Source: Candidatus Poribacteria bacterium (GTDB lineage Bacteria > Poribacteria > WGA-4E > WGA-3G). Taken from it: a DNA stretch of 64,000 nucleotides. Every line of letters starts with the position of its first letter. The first letter of the stretch is position 1. Below are positions 56,197-64,000 of the stretch, one piece after another. The position numbers and the translations under genes are program-made. The notes under the pieces were generated by a model. It ran no database searches and had not been told where the DNA came from. It saw nothing but the letters and a program-made list of their open reading frames with translations. The stretch lies in assembly GCA_022824265.1 (NCBI GenBank), contig JAJEAG010000090.1, positions 1 to 64,000 on the forward strand, in the 5' to 3' direction.

Positions 56197-56240
56197 TTAA
56201 ACAACAGTGGCGAGGGGTTACCCTCGCCACTGTTGTTTAA
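56197..56240. terminator. Perfect 20-bp hairpin, bidirectional terminator
   Basis: Arms 56197-56216 and 56221-56240 are exact reverse complements around a 4-base loop (GTTA). The stem ends in TTAA on both sides with a GC-rich core. It lies between convergent genes (Cache lipoprotein, plus; coiled-coil protein, minus), so it should end both. Confidence 0.8.
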
Positions 56241-56254
56241 GTTGAATGTAGAGA

Positions 56255-57586
56255 TTAATCTGCTTCTGTAGACTGTGATTGATTTTCATCAAGTTTATCA
56301 ATTAACTTATCTATCTTATCTACGAGTTTTTCAATCTTTTTCTCTAATTCATTCTCTGTGGAAGCATCTTTGAGAACCTTGGTGTGAACGTATGGCTTGG
56401 TAGTAATAGACGGAGTAACCTTAGTTATGATTGGGTCAACATCAATTAACTTTACTATGTCAGATTCATCAAGGACCGTGGTTGACTTTTTGTCAAGATC
56501 CTTAACTATAGCAATAACCTTCTGTCTAACCTCATCAGCATCATTTTTCATATCCTCAGACTGTTTCAGTATCTTTTCCTTCATTTCACTGATTTTTTTG
56601 GCATCTGTGATAATTTGTGAGCTGATGAATGGTTTGAGTTTATATACTCTCTCCTTCATATATGCCTCTTTGTAAGTCTCCCAATCATCAGTGGTTTCAA
56701 TACCGAATAGACCTAAAGACCATACCTTTGGATTCTTTTCAATTTGTACCAAAGCGTCACGTTCCAATAGATATGCCTGATACTCATAAAAACTGCTAAT
56801 TTTTAACCCATTATCAAGTAACATCTGAAGCCATTCATCTCGAGGGTATTTTTCATCTACTTCTTCTATGGGATATGGGATTTTGTACTCAAGTAAAATC
56901 TTCCGGCCCTTCTTATATGTGTAGTATTTTGAAGTAGTTGACAACATATTATTATATGCTTCGTCATAAGCTTCACGTAATGCATCAACATTCTGATCCA
57001 CGTTTTTAGGGAGATGTTGTAATTCTTTGTCGAACATATCTTTCAAAATATGTGCTTCAACATGAACCTCTGGTGACATTATCCAATCTTTATACTCCGA
57101 CAGATCCATATCTTTCTTATCAACATAAGTCTTTACTTGGATTTTGGGATTACCTTTGAGGACATGGGATTCTGTAGATTTATCCACAATCACATGCTCT
57201 TCTATATAAGATAGGTCTTCATCAGTTATTTTTTTAATCAGATCATCTATTTTCTTAGAATTGATAATTTCCTCTGTTAATAAATACTTCAGGGTTTTCT
57301 TGATATCATGATCTATATCCTCTTTTACAAATATGGGAGGTGTACTAATATCTTTTTTTAATTCTGCAGCGATTGCAGAAAACTGTTCCTTAATATTGGA
57401 TTGCATTTCCACCCAACGTTCTTTATCTATATCTCCAGCAGCTTTTAACATAATTTCCGTCTGTCGTTCCACCCAAGTTTCCCATGGATCATCAACGGTT
57501 TTAGTGTCGGCATTAACCATATAAAGGGCAGTTAATCCCAAAATCATCAGGAGTGCAATAGTGAGTGTAGTTCTATAGGTATTCAT
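56255..57586 (-). CDS. Secreted helical protein of unknown family
   Basis: A 443-residue exported protein: signal segment to about 25 (LTALYMVNADT), then almost entirely charged helices and a C-terminal heptad coiled coil (about 415-435, 'LEKKIEKLVDKIDKLID'), with an acidic end. Trp, Lys and Glu are common; no Cys pairs. I recognise no family. It has a promoter and AATTGGAGAAT-like ribosome site, and stands between the terminator hairpin and the ELM1-like gene. Confidence 0.7.
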   Translation of the reverse strand: MNTYRTTLTIALLMILGLTALYMVNADTKTVDDPWETWVERQTEIMLKAAGDIDKERWVEMQSNIKEQFSAIAAELKKDISTPPIFVKEDIDHDIKKTLKYLLTEEIINSKKIDDLIKKITDEDLSYIEEHVIVDKSTESHVLKGNPKIQVKTYVDKKDMDLSEYKDWIMSPEVHVEAHILKDMFDKELQHLPKNVDQNVDALREAYDEAYNNMLSTTSKYYTYKKGRKILLEYKIPYPIEEVDEKYPRDEWLQMLLDNGLKISSFYEYQAYLLERDALVQIEKNPKVWSLGLFGIETTDDWETYKEAYMKERVYKLKPFISSQIITDAKKISEMKEKILKQSEDMKNDADEVRQKVIAIVKDLDKKSTTVLDESDIVKLIDVDPIITKVTPSITTKPYVHTKVLKDASTENELEKKIEKLVDKIDKLIDKLDENQSQSTEAD

Positions 57587-57617
57587 TGTAATTCTCCATA
57601 ATTGTTATTTCATAAAT

Positions 57618-57647
57618 AGAATAAATTTGCTTAATGATAGTTGTCAA
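57618..57647 (-). promoter_or_regulatory. Candidate promoter of the helical secreted protein
   Basis: Minus strand: TTGACA (57642-57647), an 18-base spacer and TATTCT (57618-57623), about 30 bases before the ATG. Confidence 0.5.
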
Positions 57648-57710
57648 TATCTGTTGGTGAATAGTTTGACTATTCTTTCGGATAGATTATCTTTTTATAC
57701 ACCTATTTTC

Positions 57711-58799
57711 CTACATTGTTCCATTATCTTTTTTATTGTTACTTTCAAAAAGATTCAGGATTGCCCTTACTGCTTTCTCTGTATCTCGGAGGATATTGTT
57801 CTGTTGATGTAACGCTAATATTCTATCAATTTCCCGCGATAATTCCTCAAGACCACAGAGAGTCAATATTGACTGTTCTTGCATATAACGATAAACTTCA
57901 CACCTTTTATGTTGTTTCCGTCTTTTCTGTGTGAGTGATAGAACTATCACCTTGCAACCACTGGATGCCGCTTCACATACCATTGAAAAACTGTCTGCTG
58001 TGACGATTAGTAAATCACTTACTGATAGAATGGTTTGATACGGATCATCAAGTGCTGAAGGTGTATCAGGATCAATGAACAATGAACACCAATCTGCATT
58101 TGCAGACTTTGATTTTAGGTAATTAGAAACATCTGTAGGTGTTCGTCGAGATGTTGTTAGTAATAATTGCGCGTTGATGGTTTTAGCAACTGTATCACAT
58201 ATTGTATGCAGCTGTTTCGCGTCTTCAACCGTTATTGTCTCGTACCGATCTGTTCCTCCTAAGAGGATTCCAATGACCGTCCCTTCTTGTAGTTGTAGGA
58301 CTTGTTTCAGATGGTCTTGTTTCGTCTTCAGTATGTCAGGAGAAATTGGGTTTGGCACTCCTATTGTTTTACATACATTGTTTCGGTCTTTAGCACTATT
58401 CCATGATAGCATCGGTAGAATTGCAAGGTCAAAATGTCGGATACCTATCGGTGAAGGTCTGCGACAGGTGACTGTTTTAGCATTGAGGAGTTTACCGAGA
58501 AGTAAATTAACAGCAGCTACAGAAGAACCAGTCGAAAGAACTAAGTCTATATCTTGGATTTGTAAAATTGCGTGGTAGGAAGAAGTAGTAAGACTCCAAC
58601 GAAGAAGGAAACGTATGATTGAGGTTGACAGGGGTATGCCAGCGGAAACACGCGTGATTACGCGTAGGAGATTATCACGCCATTTATGCTGAAATTCTAT
58701 CTCAAGCCATTCCACGCGGCAATCCGACATTTTTTCTACAATGCCTAATGATTGTTTGTAATGCCCTGGCTTTTTATCACTTAAGACAACAATATTCAT
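57711..58799 (-). CDS. ELM1/DUF1022-family protein (nucleoside-diphosphate-sugar epimerase-like annotation)
   Basis: A 362-residue protein with a GT-B-like layout: 'VLSDKKPGHYKQSLGI' at the N-terminus, 'GILLGGTDRYETI' near 180-192 and 'VTADSFSMVCEAASSG' near 265-280. These are marks of the ELM1 (mitochondrial fission)/DUF1022 family, which resembles glycosyltransferases; the bacterial role is unclear and may concern the envelope. The ATG overlaps the stop of the upstream lipoprotein (ATGA), indicating coupled translation. Confidence 0.8.
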   Translation of the reverse strand: MNIVVLSDKKPGHYKQSLGIVEKMSDCRVEWLEIEFQHKWRDNLLRVITRVSAGIPLSTSIIRFLLRWSLTTSSYHAILQIQDIDLVLSTGSSVAAVNLLLGKLLNAKTVTCRRPSPIGIRHFDLAILPMLSWNSAKDRNNVCKTIGVPNPISPDILKTKQDHLKQVLQLQEGTVIGILLGGTDRYETITVEDAKQLHTICDTVAKTINAQLLLTTSRRTPTDVSNYLKSKSANADWCSLFIDPDTPSALDDPYQTILSVSDLLIVTADSFSMVCEAASSGCKVIVLSLTQKRRKQHKRCEVYRYMQEQSILTLCGLEELSREIDRILALHQQNNILRDTEKAVRAILNLFESNNKKDNGTM

Positions 58800-59548
58800 T
58801 GTAAATTATATTCAATCAATTCAGAAATGCCGCGTTCATCTTCAATTTTAACTATGCCTATATAAGGGACAAACCAGATTGTTTGATCGCGTATGATTGA
58901 CACTTCATTAGACAATACGGTTTGCATGATTTTTGTATTATATTTGATTTGAAATGTTGTCTCAAACATGCCTACGGGGGATTCAATGGTCTCTTCGCTA
59001 AGAACTACTCCTTCAACCATGAAATGCACCTCAAAAGGAAAATTAAGGAGTGTCAGGTTTTGTAAAGATATATTTCCATTGACTTCTGCATTGAGAACAT
59101 TCCATTGAGAATTGGAAATCAAAGGAATTTGGAGGAAAACCAGATCGGGATACGTAATTTGTTCAAGTGTCACATTTACTTCCAAGCCTTCGAATTCATC
59201 TTTTACAGATGTAAGGAGATCGGTCTGTATATAGCGATCTATCTGTTCGCCAACATCAAAAAGTATCTGATTCTGATTAACACTGAAGAATGTCGGATTT
59301 AGGAAATCAATTTCTGTTTCGGTAATTGAAGGTTTATAGGTAAAGGTAAGATAATCTTGATCTTGAGAGTCTTTTCTGTCTATAACTTCCCGTATCCATT
59401 CTGATCCGTCAGCATTTCTATAAACCCATCTGCTACCAACAGCATCGGGGAAGTAGTTCGGTTTTGTCTTGGTAGGTTCTGGTAGTTCATCGGAACCACA
59501 TGCAACAAGCAACAAGGTAATGCATAGTGTGAAAAATAATATCCTCAT
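58796..59548 (-). CDS. Lipoprotein of unknown function
   Basis: A 250-residue lipoprotein. The start is placed at ATG 59548, because the lipoprotein signal (MRILFF..., lipobox VAC, Cys17) begins there; the longer frame to 59623 would put 25 unrelated residues before it. The rest is beta-rich with repeated 'SRWVYRNADGSEWIREV' type strands. No family recognised. It overlaps the next gene by four bases (ATGA). Confidence 0.75.
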   Translation of the reverse strand: MRILFFTLCITLLLVACGSDELPEPTKTKPNYFPDAVGSRWVYRNADGSEWIREVIDRKDSQDQDYLTFTYKPSITETEIDFLNPTFFSVNQNQILFDVGEQIDRYIQTDLLTSVKDEFEGLEVNVTLEQITYPDLVFLQIPLISNSQWNVLNAEVNGNISLQNLTLLNFPFEVHFMVEGVVLSEETIESPVGMFETTFQIKYNTKIMQTVLSNEVSIIRDQTIWFVPYIGIVKIEDERGISELIEYNLQ

Positions 59549-59691
59549 TTTATCTAAGATTCTACATTTTACTTGAAATGTTAGCCAGTAGAAATTAGGT
59601 GAAATGTGCGAGAAAAAACGCATTTCACCTCTTTTTATTTATCTGTAGACTCTTCTTTTATACCAAATTAACCGATTCGTCTTATTTACAC

Positions 59692-59714
59692 GGGAGAGGA
59701 AACCTCGTCCCTAC
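59692..59714 (-). repeat. REP-like palindrome with GTAG
   Basis: GGGAGAGG-AAA-CCTCGTCCC (imperfect stem) followed by CTAC (59711-59714). Confidence 0.45.
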
Positions 59715-59732
59715 TTACAGTTCTTTGATCTC

Positions 59733-59775
59733 GGCAGAAGGCATATTTGGCATTCTGCATTGGTTAGGAAACCGC
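59733..59775 (-). repeat. Dispersed repeat matching 22691-22740
   Basis: GGCAGAA...GGCATTCTG...TTGGTTAGGAAACCGC aligns with the copy at 22691-22740 over about 43 bases, with a few substitutions. It lacks the CTAC end. Confidence 0.5.
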
Positions 59776-59867
59776 CAAATCAAAAAATCAATGCTACAAA
59801 TCATGGCAAATGCCATACGCGCATTCGCCTCAAGACATTTATGTAATTGAAACTGCAGGAAGTCGTA

Positions 59868-60149
59868 TCAGGAAACTTTTAGGGTTCTATCCAGTTCGTT
59901 CCCTTTTCGATCTACAGTTTTGTTGATATCTTCAGAGTTAACTCGTGTCATAATTATCAAAGGCATATCCAATAACCGCATCAAGTTTCGCAACATATAA
60001 TTTATATCGGTATTCTGTATACCATTGAGGAATATGATTTCACAACCATTTTCATCAGACAATTTGTGACTTTCCTTGACTACTGATTTTGTGACCGTAT
60101 CTAAACCCTTTCTTTTGATAGCATCAGGACCTATAATAATCCGAATCAT
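59868..60149 (-). CDS. Small hypothetical protein
   Basis: A 93-residue protein with alternating beta/alpha pattern ('MIRIIIGPDAI', 'CEIIFLNGIQNT', 'MPLIIMTRVNS'). No family recognised. A good ribosome site (AGGAG, 11 bases before ATG) favours it being real. It lies between the lipoprotein and the purine permease on the same strand. Confidence 0.6.
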   Translation of the reverse strand: MIRIIIGPDAIKRKGLDTVTKSVVKESHKLSDENGCEIIFLNGIQNTDINYMLRNLMRLLDMPLIIMTRVNSEDINKTVDRKGNELDRTLKVS

Positions 60150-60240
60150 ATTAGTGGATACTCCTATGATTTATATATACGCGTATACAGTCAAGTAAAG
60201 ATAACTATACTCAGCATTGCGTTCTAACATACTTTACTAT

Positions 60241-61614
60241 TTATGCAAAACCGATGTATCGAGCGATAAAGAAAATAGCAAAATAGTGGACGAGTGGATT
60301 TACTTCTTTATGCCTTCTGGTGACTAATTTTAGAAATGAAATAGAAATGAAACCGAATGCGATTCCTTCAGTAATACTGAATGACAGCGGCATCATAAAT
60401 ACAGTCAGTGCAGCTGGAATAGATTCAGTAAAATCATCCCAATTGATATTGATTAGATCTTTCAACATCAGGCATCCCACAGCTATTAATGCAGGTCCAA
60501 TAATCGGGTGAAGTAAAGTAGTTATTGTTGTTGGATTTCCATTGATCGCCGTAGTAGTCATTGAAGGAACATCTCCACCGACAATTTCAATCAATGGTGA
60601 GAAAAACAGAGCTAACAGCATCAAAATTCCAACTACAACTGAAGTTAATCCTGTTCGACCACCTTCAGCAATACCGGAAGCACTTTCAATATAACATGTT
60701 ACTGTGGATGTGCCAAGGCATGCTCCTCCTACTGAACCGATTGCATCTGTCAATAGTGCTTGCCGTGCCTTTGATAGTTTACCATCTTCCAGCAAATCTG
60801 CTTCGTGTCCTGTAGCCGTAAGCGTTCCAATACTATCAAACATATCCACAGAAAAGAATACAAAAATGATAGGGATCAGTTCAATTTTGCTGAAGATTTC
60901 TTTAAAACTAAATTTAAAAAGTGTTGGTTCTATTGATGGTGGTGCTGATACCCACTTATTAACAGGAACAAAATCAACAGTTCCTACAACTAATGCGAGA
61001 GCGGTTGTAGCGAGTATCCCCATTAGAATTGCTCCACGTACTCTAAGTACCAGAAGTGTCAAGATAACTAAGATTCCAAATATTGATACTAACACGGGTG
61101 TTGAATGTATATTTCCAAGAGATACATACGTTGTCCCATGAATAGTAATGATTCCACTCATCTGTAATCCAATAAATGCAATAAACAATCCAATACCTAC
61201 AGCAATCGCGTTATGAAGAGCAGATGGCAATGCATTCATTACTGCTTCACGTAACCCTACGAATGAAAGGATGGTGAACAACATACCTGAAATGAAAACA
61301 ATTCCTAATGCATCTTGCCAAGCCAGTCCTAATGCTGCAGGATTGCAAACGCTAAAGACAAAATATGCATTGATCCCCATACCGGGGGCAAGTGCAACAG
61401 GATAATTGGTCATGAATGCCATAAGGATAGTCGCACCTGCACTTGAAAGACAAGTTGCAACCATTACTGCTCCACTGTCCATTCCAGCAATTGACAGAAG
61501 CGTAGGTTGAACAAATATGATGTATGATAAAGTCGTAAAGGTTGTAAAACCTGCAACAATTTCTCGTCTAACGGATGTACCGTTTTCTTTTAGACGGAAC
61601 AATTTTTCTAACAT
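60241..61614 (-). CDS. AzgA-type purine permease (NCS2 family)
   Basis: A 457-residue inner-membrane transporter with about 12-14 segments. The N-terminus 'RREIVAGFTTFTTLSYIIF' and 'NYPVALAPGMGINAYF' motif are those of the adenine/guanine/hypoxanthine permeases (PbuG, AzgA); import by proton symport is usual. ATG 61614 is used: the TTG four codons upstream is inside the GGGAGAGG ribosome site. No purine riboswitch was recognised upstream. Confidence 0.9.
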   Translation of the reverse strand: MLEKLFRLKENGTSVRREIVAGFTTFTTLSYIIFVQPTLLSIAGMDSGAVMVATCLSSAGATILMAFMTNYPVALAPGMGINAYFVFSVCNPAALGLAWQDALGIVFISGMLFTILSFVGLREAVMNALPSALHNAIAVGIGLFIAFIGLQMSGIITIHGTTYVSLGNIHSTPVLVSIFGILVILTLLVLRVRGAILMGILATTALALVVGTVDFVPVNKWVSAPPSIEPTLFKFSFKEIFSKIELIPIIFVFFSVDMFDSIGTLTATGHEADLLEDGKLSKARQALLTDAIGSVGGACLGTSTVTCYIESASGIAEGGRTGLTSVVVGILMLLALFFSPLIEIVGGDVPSMTTTAINGNPTTITTLLHPIIGPALIAVGCLMLKDLININWDDFTESIPAALTVFMMPLSFSITEGIAFGFISISFLKLVTRRHKEVNPLVHYFAIFFIARYIGFA

Positions 61615-61688
61615 AACCTCTCCCAATTAGGATTCGCGAATTGAGAATCATTTCTTATGTTAACGTGTGATCAGTATCGGAGATTTAT

Positions 61689-61747
61689 TGTAGCGCAAAC
61701 TGTCAGTTTGTGATGTGCAAATTTGCAAACTAACAGTTTGCGCTACA
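61689..61747. repeat. REPIN-like inverted pair with GTAG and CTAC ends
   Basis: Arms 61689-61710 and 61726-61747 are inverted copies (21 of 22 bases) around a 15-base spacer. Each arm is itself a palindrome (CAAACTGTCAGTTTG, CAAACTAACAGTTTG) flanked outside by GTAG (61690-61693) or CTAC (61743-61746). Confidence 0.65.
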
Positions 61748-61752
61748 TAATT

Positions 61753-61773
61753 CGGTTTTCAAACCGCAGCTAT
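61753..61773 (-). repeat. REP-like palindrome with ATAG
   Basis: CGGTTT-TC-AAACCG stem followed by CAG and CTAT (61770-61773). Resembles 4307-4329. Confidence 0.45.
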
Positions 61774-61818
61774 ATGGGTATGTGAGTAGAATTCAAGACA
61801 AAATCACATCTTCATCGT

Positions 61819-61839
61819 GGGTGCGAGGTTGCCTCGCCC
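61819..61839. repeat. GC-rich hairpin
   Basis: GCGAGG-TTG-CCTCGC perfect 6-bp stem (61823-61837) with partial GGG/CC extension. Confidence 0.4.
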
Positions 61840-61863
61840 TCAGAAAGAAAGATGGTTCTAATC

Positions 61864-61886
61864 GGGCGGGGAGACCCCGCCCCTAC
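61864..61886 (-). repeat. REP-like hairpin with GTAG
   Basis: GGGCGGGG-AGA-CCCCGCCC, a perfect 8-bp stem (61864-61882), followed by CTAC (61883-61886). It lies 22 bases past the pckG stop and may also affect its 3' end. Confidence 0.55.
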
Positions 61887-61907
61887 AAGTGGCTTACGAG
61901 ATATGGT

Positions 61908-63701
61908 CTATTGTTTTTCACGTAAACGGGTTTCTAATGCATCTAATTCATCGTATAGAGCCTTAGGGAGTCTTTCCTCAAATCGTTCATAATGTTCCCG
62001 TATAGACTCAATTTCATTCAACCACTCATCAGTATCAACATCAAGAAGTTCATCCATTTGAGCATCGGTTACATCTATTCCAGATGTATCTATTGCACCT
62101 TCAGCGGGTGTATAACCGATTGGTGTTTCAACAGCATCGCTTTTTCCACTGATACGTTCAACAATCCATTTTAGGACACGACTGTTTTCACCAAAGCCGG
62201 GCCAGAGCCATCCTCCATCTTCATCTTTGCGGAACCAATTGACATAGAAGATTTTGGGTAGTTTATCTTCATCGGTTTTTTGCCCCATTTCCAACCAATG
62301 TGCGAAGTAGTCGCCCATGTTATATCCGCAGAAGGGAAGCATAGCCATTGGATCGCGACGAAGTTCTCCAACAGTTCCTGCGGCAGCAGCAGTGCGTTCA
62401 GAGGAAGCAATTGAACCGATAAATGTTCCATGTTGCCAATTGAATGCTTCAAATACGAGTGGTACTGTAGAGGCGCGTCGTCCCCCGAATAGGATCGCTG
62501 AAATGGGTACTCCGTTTGGATTTTCCCAATTCGGATCGATGATTGGACATTGTGCTGCAGGTGTTGTATATCTGGCATTTGGGTGTGCAGCGGTTTTCTC
62601 ATCACCTGGATGCCACTCTTCACCGAGCCAACTTGTAACCGTGTCTGGTTCATCATCGCTCATCTCTTCCCACCATACATCTGTATCCTCAGTGAGTGCA
62701 GCATTTGTAAAGATTGAGTTTGATTCAAGTGTGTGCATGGCATTGGGGTTGGTGTCCATTGATGTACCGGGGGCAACCCCGAAAAATCCTGCTTCTGGAT
62801 TAATGGCGTAGAGTCTACCATCTTCACCAAATTTCATCCATGCAATGTCGTCACCGATTGTTTCTGCTTTCCATCCCGGAATAGTTGGTGTGAGCATTGC
62901 AAGGTTAGTTTTACCACAAGCACTGGGAAACGCTGCTGCGATATAAGTCTTTTCACCTTCTGGACTTGTTAGACCTAAAATGAGCATGTGTTCTGCCATC
63001 CACCCATCGTTTTTCGCCATAATAGAGGCAATTCGGAGTGCATAGCATTTCTTACCAAGTAATGCATTTCCACCATACCCACTGCCGTAAGACCAGATAG
63101 AACGTTCTTCTGGAAAGTGAACAATATATTTGTTATCCGGATTGCAGGGCCATGAAACATCTTCTTGACCTTCTTCAAGAGGCATTCCAACAGAGTGTAA
63201 ACAAGGGACAAAGTCACCATCTTCTCCTAATATATCTAATACCTCTTTACCCATTCGTGTCATAATCCGCATATTGACAACAACATAAGGTGAATCACTT
63301 ATTTCAACACCGATATGTGAAATCGGAGAACCGAGAGGACCCATGCTAAAGGGAACAACATACATTGTTCGTCCTTTCATACACCCCTTAAATAGCCCTT
63401 TTAACGTCTCCTTCATTTCATCTGGATCATGCCAATTGTTAGTGGGTCCTGCCTCAGCTGGGGTTTTGGCGCATATATAGGTTCTTCCTTCAACGCGAGC
63501 GACATCTGCAGGATTAGACCGTGCGAGGTAACTTCCAGGTCGTTTATCCGGATTCAACCGAACAAATGTTCCCTTTTGAACTAACATCTCACATAACCGG
63601 TCATTTTCTTCCTGAGAACCATCGCACCAATAGATTTCATCAGGCTGGCATAGTTCTGCTGCTTCGTTCACCCAACTGAGCAGTTTATTATTGTTTGTCA
63701 T
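61908..63701 (-). CDS. pckG: Phosphoenolpyruvate carboxykinase (GTP)
   Basis: A 597-residue enzyme converting oxaloacetate and GTP to PEP, for gluconeogenesis. The kinase-1a P-loop is in [14 protein letters not shown] (about 257-270) with the hyperreactive Cys of the GTP type. The GTP-binding, Mn-binding ('[11 protein letters not shown]') and C-terminal regions are intact. ATG 63701 follows AGGAGG; the codon before it (TTG) is between site and start and is not used. Confidence 0.95.
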   Translation of the reverse strand: MTNNNKLLSWVNEAAELCQPDEIYWCDGSQEENDRLCEMLVQKGTFVRLNPDKRPGSYLARSNPADVARVEGRTYICAKTPAEAGPTNNWHDPDEMKETLKGLFKGCMKGRTMYVVPFSMGPLGSPISHIGVEISDSPYVVVNMRIMTRMGKEVLDILGEDGDFVPCLHSVGMPLEEGQEDVSWPCNPDNKYIVHFPEERSIWSYGSGYGGNALLGKKCYALRIASIMAKNDGWMAEHMLILGLTSPEGEKTYIAAAFPSACGKTNLAMLTPTIPGWKAETIGDDIAWMKFGEDGRLYAINPEAGFFGVAPGTSMDTNPNAMHTLESNSIFTNAALTEDTDVWWEEMSDDEPDTVTSWLGEEWHPGDEKTAAHPNARYTTPAAQCPIIDPNWENPNGVPISAILFGGRRASTVPLVFEAFNWQHGTFIGSIASSERTAAAAGTVGELRRDPMAMLPFCGYNMGDYFAHWLEMGQKTDEDKLPKIFYVNWFRKDEDGGWLWPGFGENSRVLKWIVERISGKSDAVETPIGYTPAEGAIDTSGIDVTDAQMDELLDVDTDEWLNEIESIREHYERFEERLPKALYDELDALETRLREKQ

Positions 63702-63726
63702 CAAAATCCTCCTATTGAATTAGTAA

Positions 63727-63755
63727 ACTATATCACAGTAGATATAAAGTTGCAA
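63727..63755 (-). promoter_or_regulatory. pckG: Extended -10 promoter of pckG
   Basis: Minus strand: TTGCAA (63750-63755), a 17-base spacer and TATAGT (63727-63732), preceded by TGA as an extended -10, about 26 bases before the ATG. Confidence 0.6.
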
Positions 63756-63911
63756 TCAAGTTATATAAAATATATAGAATTAAAATAAATAATCATGTCT
63801 TTTTTTATGATAATTCAACTAATTTATTGTTTGTCAAATATCATTTTAATTTTAACCATCAAGACGTAGAAATTCCAATAAAGTTGAAGGTCATCTATGG
63901 GAACAACAATG

Positions 63912-64000
63912 TTAGAATGACGCACCTAATTTCACATGTATTTTTCCACGTAGGGCAGAATCTCCTGCTGCAAGTCCATAATCAAGTTGAATTATCCCAC
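63912..64000 (-). CDS. Probable outer-membrane beta-barrel protein, C-terminal fragment
   Basis: At the right edge the minus strand reads 'LDYGLAAGDSALRGKIHVKL', then GASF and TAA (63912-63914). A final amphipathic strand ending in Phe is typical of outer-membrane barrels, and the wording resembles PorV-like proteins. Only about 28 residues are visible, so the family is a guess. Confidence 0.45.
   Translation of the reverse strand, partial: GIIQLDYGLAAGDSALRGKIHVKLGASF

Larger units (their letters stand above)
59549..59867. other. Intergenic region with repeat elements
   Basis: About 320 bases between two minus-strand genes; holds palindromes at 59692-59714 and 59733-59775. The ORF reading through it on the plus strand is mostly repeat-derived and not supported. 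Confidence 0.55.
61615..61907. other. Intergenic region rich in palindromes
   Basis: About 290 bases between pckG and the permease. Contains a REPIN-like doublet (61689-61747) and three further hairpins (61753-61773, 61819-61839, 61864-61886). No gene or riboswitch recognised. Confidence 0.65.

Noticed and set aside
56000-56230. 76-residue minus-strand frame
   Set aside because: Starts in the perfect hairpin terminator and is antisense to the Cache lipoprotein.
59599-59850. 83-residue plus-strand frame in an intergenic gap
   Set aside because: Runs through two repeat elements; its residues derive from the palindromes.
61615-61680. Possible purine riboswitch upstream of the purine permease
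   Set aside because: No conserved purine-aptamer core or paired loops seen; region is short.
62317-62811. 164-residue plus-strand frame
   Set aside because: Antisense to pckG; no start signal.
1-64000. CRISPR array, tRNA or rRNA genes
   Set aside because: No regular repeat-spacer pattern, no cloverleaf and no rRNA-like sequence recognised by eye in the gaps; short tRNAs could still be missed.

Overview
This window most resembles the genome of a Gram-negative, double-membraned bacterium of the Candidatus Poribacteria type or a close relative. That assignment is inference from remembered family features: the WD40 lipid-era style secreted protein with an opening 'SLPEGAKARLGKG' segment, PorV-like barrels, tandem right-handed beta-helix proteins, Gfo/Idh/MocA enzymes and an IS630-type transposase end. 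A marker-gene tree would settle it. The outer membrane is directly supported by BamA, Skp, LpxD, Lnt, LolC/D and several lipoproteins. The DNA is AT-rich by eye, and many genes have clear AGGAG-type ribosome sites and sigma70-like promoters.

Layout. 1-119 is the 3' end of an IS630-family transposase. 222-18948 is almost all on the minus strand: a TPR lipoprotein, a Gfo/Idh/MocA oxidoreductase and a succinate dehydrogenase set (membrane anchor, SdhA, SdhB), an NAD-dependent epimerase, a 14-blade WD40 protein, a GH3 (NagZ-like) enzyme, and a von Willebrand A/DUF4159/DUF4175 operon. A divergent promoter region follows, then two small unknown plus-strand genes, one with two zinc knuckles. 20541-28356 (minus) has a lone GroEL, a secreted protein, RqcH, a DapA-like lyase, a DUF5683-like membrane protein and a PorV-like protein.

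28644-50545 (plus) runs lnt and prfB (read through a programmed +1 frameshift), three tandem paralogous beta-helix genes, then a long envelope-biogenesis run: lysS, a GNAT, lolC/lolD, a class IV aminotransferase, bamA, skp, lpxD, a UbiA-family prenyltransferase and a SpoU methyltransferase with an unassigned N-terminal region. A double-VWA membrane protein and moaB follow. 50554-54991 (minus) holds ecfT, a fused ecfA-ecfA and a radical SAM protein with an extra helical tail. A tandem-Cache lipoprotein (plus) ends at a perfect 20-bp hairpin. The last 8 kb (minus) carry a secreted coiled-coil protein, an ELM1-like protein coupled to a lipoprotein, a small unknown protein, an AzgA-like purine permease and GTP-dependent PEP carboxykinase. 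The window ends inside another probable beta-barrel gene.

The two observations I rate highest are: (1) four secreted proteins from two unrelated families end in the same short tail, V-[GQ]-K-x4-W-[AG]-x-L-K, which could be a sorting or anchoring signal; and (2) a scattered set of short intergenic palindromes of different sequence that often carry GTAG (or ATAG) on one side, including a perfect inverted pair at 61689-61747, as expected of REP/REPIN elements. No RNA genes and no CRISPR array were recognised.
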